Source: Pseudomonas nitroreducens TX1 (lineage in GTDB: Bacteria > Pseudomonadota > Gammaproteobacteria > Pseudomonadales > Pseudomonadaceae). Taken from it: a stretch of 64,000 nucleotides of DNA. This document shows, piece by piece, positions 59,762 through 64,000 of the stretch. Within the stretch, counting starts at the first letter, position 1. Every line of letters begins with the position of its first letter. The position numbers and the translations under genes are program-made. The notes under the pieces are model-generated. The model was not told the DNA's origin and ran no database searches. It was given only the letters and a program-made list of their open reading frames with translations. The stretch is taken from positions 1 through 64,000 of the forward strand of contig NZ_AMZB01000121.1 of NCBI RefSeq assembly GCF_000313755.1. Reading direction: 5' to 3'.

Positions 59762-60619
59762 TCACTCGTCGACTTTGATCCCAAGGCGCTCGATGAGGCC
59801 TACAAACTGGTCGTCGCCAGTCATGATGAATCCCATCTGCCAGTTGCCACTCGGTGTCTTCTTGATAACGCAGGGATAGCCGGTGTGTTCTGAGATGAGC
59901 CGGGTAAGACGCTCAATATCAGCGTCCTGACGTGGAAGCCCTACCTTGGGTTTGGGCTTACTGAGGTGGCGGGAAACCTCATCCTCGATCCGCTTAACGC
60001 TCCAGCCAAGTCGGACAGCCTGGGTGGCAATCTGGCGCTGTAGGGCTTTGGCCTCAAGCGAGCAGAGCGGACGGGCCTGGGTAGCGGTGAGCTTTCCGTG
60101 AATCAGGAAATCCTTGACTGTGAAATCGAGGGAAAGCAGGCGGATGTAGTTGGACACATGGGACCGGCTTTTACCCAACTCCTTGCCGATCAGGTCATGC
60201 GAAAGGCCGGTCTCTTGGATGTCCGCGTAGGATTGGGCTTCTTCGATAGGGTTCAGTTGAACCCTCTGGAGATTCTCAACCGCGCAGATGAAGCGGGCTT
60301 GGTCATGCGTGTAGTCGCCGATAATGCAGCGGAGACGCGGAATCATCTTGAGTTGGGCGGATCTCCAGCGCCGCTCGCCACAGATGATGTAGAACCCGCC
60401 TTGAGCGCGAGGGCACAGTACCAGCGGGATGGCGTTACCGCCTCCTTTCACCATGCTGTCGCCAAGCTCTTCCAACTCAGCAGGATGGAAGCTGCGACGG
60501 GTTTGCCAAACCCCAGGGTGCATGAGGTCTACATCAACATCCCGGTGCTCAACCGGGACCAAGTTGATCCCTAAGCACTCTGATGTTTCTGGAGTGATTC
60601 TGGCCTCAGATTGATACAC
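59762..60619 (-). CDS. second ParB-like protein
   Basis: 285 residues from GTG 60619, chosen for its GAGGGG site; the frame remains open upstream. CGERRWRSAQL is the ParB GERR box, ENLQRVQLNPIEEAQSYAD follows, and GLSHDLIGKELGKSRSHVSNYIRLL is the helix-turn-helix. It lacks a nearby parA of its own and differs from the KorB-like ParB, so it may be a transcription regulator or a second segregation factor. Confidence 0.83.
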   Translation of the reverse strand: MYQSEARITPETSECLGINLVPVEHRDVDVDLMHPGVWQTRRSFHPAELEELGDSMVKGGGNAIPLVLCPRAQGGFYIICGERRWRSAQLKMIPRLRCIIGDYTHDQARFICAVENLQRVQLNPIEEAQSYADIQETGLSHDLIGKELGKSRSHVSNYIRLLSLDFTVKDFLIHGKLTATQARPLCSLEAKALQRQIATQAVRLGWSVKRIEDEVSRHLSKPKPKVGLPRQDADIERLTRLISEHTGYPCVIKKTPSGNWQMGFIMTGDDQFVGLIERLGIKVDE

Positions 60620-60656
60620 GTGAAACCCCTCGCGTCTGCGTGAAACATGATACACG
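60612..60656. repeat. direct repeats at the second ParB-like gene start
   Basis: TGATACACG occurs at 60612 and 60648, and TGAAAC at 60621 and 60641. The combined CACGTGAAAC and CGTGAAACA sequences resemble half-sites of the common bacterial parS (TGTTTCACGTGAAACA). Position over the start suggests autoregulation. Confidence 0.5.
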
Positions 60657-60681
60657 AGGGATAACATCCTGCACCTGTTTT

Positions 60682-61347
60682 TCAATCCCCCAAGGATCGG
60701 GATGCCCGAATCGTCTCTTCCGATATCAGGCCCCAGGGGTGCTCGGTTGGCCGGAAGGAAATCACAAGCCCAGGCGTTTCCCCTCGCTCAGTGTAGGGCA
60801 GAGGCTGGGCAATATGCTTTTGATCGTCATCTGGAAGAAACCCGTTGGATACGAAGGCATCAATAACGGGTTTGCAAGCAGCTGTGACGCTCTCATGGTC
60901 AAGTAAGCGGGCTTCGCCGGTGATGTAGATCTCCTCGACGAGTAGGGGGTAGCCCGCTGTTCGCCGCCACTCGTCGTAGATCTCCCGATTCTCATACATC
61001 AGGGCTTCGATGCGCTTGAACCATGTCGCCTTGAGCCTGGTGGCTTTTGCATCGTGAAGCCTGAGCATGGTGTTGAGGGAAAGCAACTTTGCCCCCGGGA
61101 ATGAAACGGTCAGCACACGGTTATCCCTGTCGAGTATCAGTGAGTCGCGCCTCCCGTCTTGGTTCGCATGCTGAACTCGCTTGAGCCGCTCTGCAGCCTT
61201 GCTTGGTTTCCGCTCGGTAGCTGGTGGCTGATCCGCTACATCTTTCGATGGCAGGGAAGGGGAGTGGGCTCCCTGAAGTTGACGCGCGATGCGTTCTTGA
61301 AATTTTGGGTCTTGAGCAAATGCAGCTCGATGATTTGATCTGCGCAT
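60682..61347 (-). CDS. possible RusA-like Holliday-junction resolvase
   Basis: 221 residues from ATG 61347 with AGGAGG. The C-terminal half has a charged ITGEARLLDHESVTAACKPVIDAF then GFLPDDDQKHI, similar in order to the RusA pattern of an Asp-containing strand, a Lys-X3-Asp-Ala helix, and Gly-X2-Asp-Asp. The N-terminal 80 residues are low-complexity and basic. The call is tentative. Confidence 0.45.
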   Translation of the reverse strand: MRRSNHRAAFAQDPKFQERIARQLQGAHSPSLPSKDVADQPPATERKPSKAAERLKRVQHANQDGRRDSLILDRDNRVLTVSFPGAKLLSLNTMLRLHDAKATRLKATWFKRIEALMYENREIYDEWRRTAGYPLLVEEIYITGEARLLDHESVTAACKPVIDAFVSNGFLPDDDQKHIAQPLPYTERGETPGLVISFRPTEHPWGLISEETIRASRSLGD

Positions 61348-61440
61348 GGGTCCTCCTATTGGCCAGAGGACCATAACCGCGATGCTTGAAATACCTAGTT
61401 GGCCGGCATCCAGGCGCAATTGGAACCCACCTCCCTGAAA

Positions 61441-61466
61441 GGGGGCACCTCCTGACCACTATTAGG
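61441..61466 (+). promoter_or_regulatory. GCAC-N8-CACTATT promoter-like motif before the chemosensory operon
   Basis: GCAC (61445-61448), 8 nt, CACTATT (61457-61463). An AGGAG ribosome binding site at 61476 and the ATG at 61490 follow, so the spacing fits a promoter with a short leader. Confidence 0.65.
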
Positions 61467-61489
61467 ACAAGAATCAGGAGTTGTTCCGT

Positions 61490-61876
61490 ATGACCAATAT
61501 TCGATCCGTCTGCATCGTCGACGACTCCCCAGGCATGCGAAAGATGGGGGCCAGCTTTCTGCAGAAGGCGGACGTAGAGGTCCACCTGGCGAAAGATGGT
61601 TATGAGGCGCTGCACGTAATCCGAGAGGCACGCCCAGACGCCTGCTTCATCGACATCGAGATGCCAAATCTGGATGGGCTGAAGCTCGTCTCAATTCTTC
61701 GCGCTTCGCCGCTGTTCAAGAGCATGCCGATCGCCGTGCTCTCCAGTGCTAGCTCCCCATTTGACGTTCAGAAAGGGCTATTGGCGGGGGCCGATCGCTA
61801 TCTGACGAAGCCTTTCACTGGAGACAAGATCGCCCAGGCGCTGGCTGATATGGAAGCGATCATCGATGAGCAATGA
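61490..61876 (+). CDS. CheY/PilG-like response regulator
   Basis: 128 residues, a single receiver domain. VCIVDDSPGMRK carries the acidic pair, FIDIEMPNLDGLKL contains the phospho-Asp, VLSSAS the Thr/Ser position, and YLTKPF the conserved Lys. Without an output domain it probably signals to a pilus motor or flagellum. ATG 61490 with AGGAG; it overlaps the CheW-like gene by 11 nt. Confidence 0.92.
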   Translation: MTNIRSVCIVDDSPGMRKMGASFLQKADVEVHLAKDGYEALHVIREARPDACFIDIEMPNLDGLKLVSILRASPLFKSMPIAVLSSASSPFDVQKGLLAGADRYLTKPFTGDKIAQALADMEAIIDEQ

Positions 61877-62354
61877 CATCAACAGCGGGCGGTATCGCTG
61901 CATCGGATACCGGATCGGAAGCACCTACTGCTTGAGCCCTTCGCTTGCGGTGAACGCCATCACTCAGGTCCCAGATAGCCCCACGCAAGTCCCTGGAACC
62001 AAACCTTGGCTGTTCGGTGCAACCAAGATGGACGGAGACATCATCCCTTTCGTGAACATCGCCAGGTTCCTCTCAATCCCCCAGCAGGGTGGGGTAGGGG
62101 AGTCGGACAAGCCAGTGGCGTTGATCGTTCGCGGGGGAGCTGACGTCGGGGATGTTGGAGTGATCGTGGACCAGGTGGTGGGTTTTATCCCATCTGGAGA
62201 GCTGGAAGACGCACCCAACTCCGAACTGAAGATTCCTCCTGGCCTTGGGGCCTGCCTAGTCGGTGTAGTTGCGGACTCCGAGAGAGCCTGGGCTGTTATC
62301 GACATTCAGGCCCTGATAGCTGACCCCAAAATGCAATCGATTGACCTCACTTGA
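61866..62354 (+). CDS. CheW/PilI-like coupling protein
   Basis: 162 residues, a single CheW domain: YRIGSTYCLSPSLAVNAI, LFGATKMDGDIIPFVNIARFL and GVIVDQVVGFI are typical. It couples receptors to a CheA-type kinase, which must lie outside the window. It lies between the CheY-like gene and the receptor gene. Confidence 0.88.
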   Translation: MSNDINSGRYRCIGYRIGSTYCLSPSLAVNAITQVPDSPTQVPGTKPWLFGATKMDGDIIPFVNIARFLSIPQQGGVGESDKPVALIVRGGADVGDVGVIVDQVVGFIPSGELEDAPNSELKIPPGLGACLVGVVADSERAWAVIDIQALIADPKMQSIDLT

Positions 62355-62365
62355 GAAAGGACCGC

Positions 62366-64000
62366 ATGAGCAACAATTTTTCCTTCGTTCCCCTTACTGC
62401 GGTCCTTCTGATCGCAACCGGTGGCGCGGCTGGGTGGACGGGGTACAGCCTTCTCCAGGACAGCAAAGCCGACTCCTTCTACATGTCCGAAAGCTACGAG
62501 TTGAGAGCGGCAGCCATGCAGACGATCTATCTGTCCGATAAGGCAGCGGTCGATGGTTCATTTGCCACGCAACTGTCTGATGCCGAAAGTCAGGTAGAAC
62601 GAGCCTTAATGCATCTTCGCAATGGCGATCCTGTGAAGGGGATTCCAGGTGCCCCTGAGTCTGTTCTTCGCAGTCTCGAAGCACTGAGCGTGTCGTGGGA
62701 TGGCATTGCCCCGTCGATCGCCAAGCTTCTCAGTGGTCAGTCCGGAACTGAAGCATTCAGTCGCGCGGCCAAGGACGCCAAGGTCTCCATCCAGAAGGCC
62801 ATCGACAGTGGCAGGGCGGCGGAGACATTGTTGGCTGGCTTGAATGCCTCCACACAACAAAAAGGACAACTTACCCAGGCCCTCAATGATCTTGAGGCGG
62901 ATGTTGCGGGGGTGGTCTCTGCGACGGTTGTTGATTCGGCGGCACTGCAGGGTGCTGAGGCCGGGGTTAGCAAATATCTGGGCGCACTCACTGCATTCGG
63001 AAACTCGTTGCCTCGTGACAAGACAATGATGGACGAGTTGGTTAAGAGCTACCGCGGCGCAACCGCTGCCCAAGGGCTCATTGATCAAGCAAGCCGGCTC
63101 TCCACTGGTTCGGCCCAGAATCTTCCGCATGCGAAAGAAATCTGGCAGGCCCGGGACAAGATTGTGTCTTCCACCGACGCACTTTTGGCATCTGTGAAGG
63201 CATTGCCTGATTCGCGGGCAATCACACCGTTGACTGTTGCAATCCTGGGCTCGATGACGATCGCCCTAGCCATCCTCAGCATGCTCCTGGTTACCCGCGT
63301 TTCCGTGTCGCGTGCACAAGCCGTGGAAAATCGCGGAAGCACCATTGAAGGAAGCCAGCGAGAGCGTTCGAAAGAGCTGAGCTTGCTGTTGGCTGAAATC
63401 GAACGGGTAGGGCGGGGCGAGCTCGACCTGGAGCTGACCGATGACCGCGACTCGACAAAGGACATCGCCCAGCGCCTGAACACTGTGTTCTCACGTTTCC
63501 ACGAGATCTTCACTGAGACCAGTGAAACGGTAATGGGCCTGGCCGCAGCCACTGAGCAAACCATCACCACGGCTCGGAACGTCGATCGTAACCGTGATGA
63601 ACAGTTCCAGGCGATCGAGCACATCAGCTCGCTGATCGCAGAGATGGGTACCTTCATCAATCTTATCCAACAGCTTATGGGCGACACCCAGCGAGTTGCC
63701 AATGGCGTTGCCCATAAAGTCCATGCCGGAAGTGACTCGGTGAATGGGGTGCACGAAGGCATCCTTGTACAGACCCAGCACCTCAATCAGATTCAGCATC
63801 GCAACAAACACCTGATTGAGCGCTTCCAGATGCTAGAGCGCATCAGCGAATTCGTGAAACTGGTGGCCACGAAGTCTCAGATCGTTGCCTACAACGCTTA
63901 CCTACTGGCGGATCAGATCGAAGGTAATTCTGAGATTTCGCGTGCGATGGCGAAGAGCGGTGAGGCTGTCCAAGACCTCAGCATTCAATCCCAAGCAGTT
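62366..64000 (+). CDS. methyl-accepting chemotaxis protein, PilJ-like (3' end cut by window)
   Basis: 545 codons are visible, open to the right edge. An N-terminal membrane helix (residues 7-28), a long periplasmic helical region of about 260 residues, a second membrane helix near 293-313, a HAMP-like stretch (LLAEIERVGRGELDLEL), and the start of the signalling coiled coil (LAAATEQTITTARNVDRN; VKLVATKSQIVAYNAYLLADQIEG). AAGGA site before the ATG. It should report to the CheW and CheY proteins of this operon. Confidence 0.88.
   Translation, partial: MSNNFSFVPLTAVLLIATGGAAGWTGYSLLQDSKADSFYMSESYELRAAAMQTIYLSDKAAVDGSFATQLSDAESQVERALMHLRNGDPVKGIPGAPESVLRSLEALSVSWDGIAPSIAKLLSGQSGTEAFSRAAKDAKVSIQKAIDSGRAAETLLAGLNASTQQKGQLTQALNDLEADVAGVVSATVVDSAALQGAEAGVSKYLGALTAFGNSLPRDKTMMDELVKSYRGATAAQGLIDQASRLSTGSAQNLPHAKEIWQARDKIVSSTDALLASVKALPDSRAITPLTVAILGSMTIALAILSMLLVTRVSVSRAQAVENRGSTIEGSQRERSKELSLLLAEIERVGRGELDLELTDDRDSTKDIAQRLNTVFSRFHEIFTETSETVMGLAAATEQTITTARNVDRNRDEQFQAIEHISSLIAEMGTFINLIQQLMGDTQRVANGVAHKVHAGSDSVNGVHEGILVQTQHLNQIQHRNKHLIERFQMLERISEFVKLVATKSQIVAYNAYLLADQIEGNSEISRAMAKSGEAVQDLSIQSQAV

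Noticed and set aside
61162-61175. Further GCATGC palindrome copy
   Set aside because: Two mismatches to TTTMGCATGCKAAA and inside a coding region; probably chance.

Overview
The window looks like part of a Pseudomonas megaplasmid. It joins a heavy-metal/arsenic resistance island (about 1-21.9 kb) to a conserved backbone (about 22-64 kb). High GC, gene families typical of Pseudomonas, a KorB-like ParB, a thin type IVB pilus locus, a chemosensory operon and CobS/CobT-like genes together resemble the large IncP-2-type (pBT2436-like) megaplasmids. That assignment rests on gene content remembered from the literature and was not searched. No replication initiator, complete transposase, rRNA, tRNA or CRISPR array was seen.

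Resistance island. It opens with the end of a CusB/CusC-type RND efflux operon and a small exported Cys/His/Met protein, then cadA and divergent cadR with a clear MerR-type operator. A Met-rich exported protein, a membrane fatty acid hydroxylase with an AraC regulator, and a lipoprotein follow. Three arsenic blocks come next: (i) an arsC-arsR-arsC-acr3-arsH-phosphatase-GAPDH-arsJ operon, (ii) arsN-flavoprotein-arsD-arsA, and (iii) a MarR regulator divergent from an MFS transporter. A 13-bp motif is shared by the promoter regions of arsN, marR and the MFS gene. The island ends at about 21.87-21.94 kb in three transposon-end-like direct repeats that abut a truncated backbone gene.

Backbone. In order it carries: an AddB/RecB-like nuclease; an EAL protein; a ten-gene type IVB pilus operon on the minus strand (35.7 down to 25.9 kb); a membrane-anchored TraI_2/HD-like protein; a HerA/VirB4-like ATPase; an SprT-like metalloprotease; a 41-53 kb array of mostly unknown minus-strand genes around CobS-like AAA+, CobT-like VWA and DUF3150 proteins; a Cas4-like Fe-S nuclease; a Toprim/primase-like protein; parB and parA; a coiled-coil lipoprotein; a second ParB-like protein; a possible RusA-like protein; and the start of a CheY-CheW-MCP operon running off the right edge.

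Three backbone-wide sequence systems stand out. First, structured leaders of 60-130 bp with two or three hairpins sit directly before the ribosome binding sites of at least seven genes in the CobS/CobT region, and one copy shows compensatory base changes. Second, a 14-bp palindrome TTTMGCATGCKAAA, resembling the KorB operator, recurs at least seven times and clusters around parAB, including inside coding linkers. Third, a promoter-like motif GCAC-N8-CACTATT precedes five separate transcription units (EAL, pilus, SprT/HerA, coiled-coil lipoprotein, chemosensory). Together these suggest a coordinated plasmid regulon linking partitioning, pilus, chemosensing and the AAA+/VWA module.
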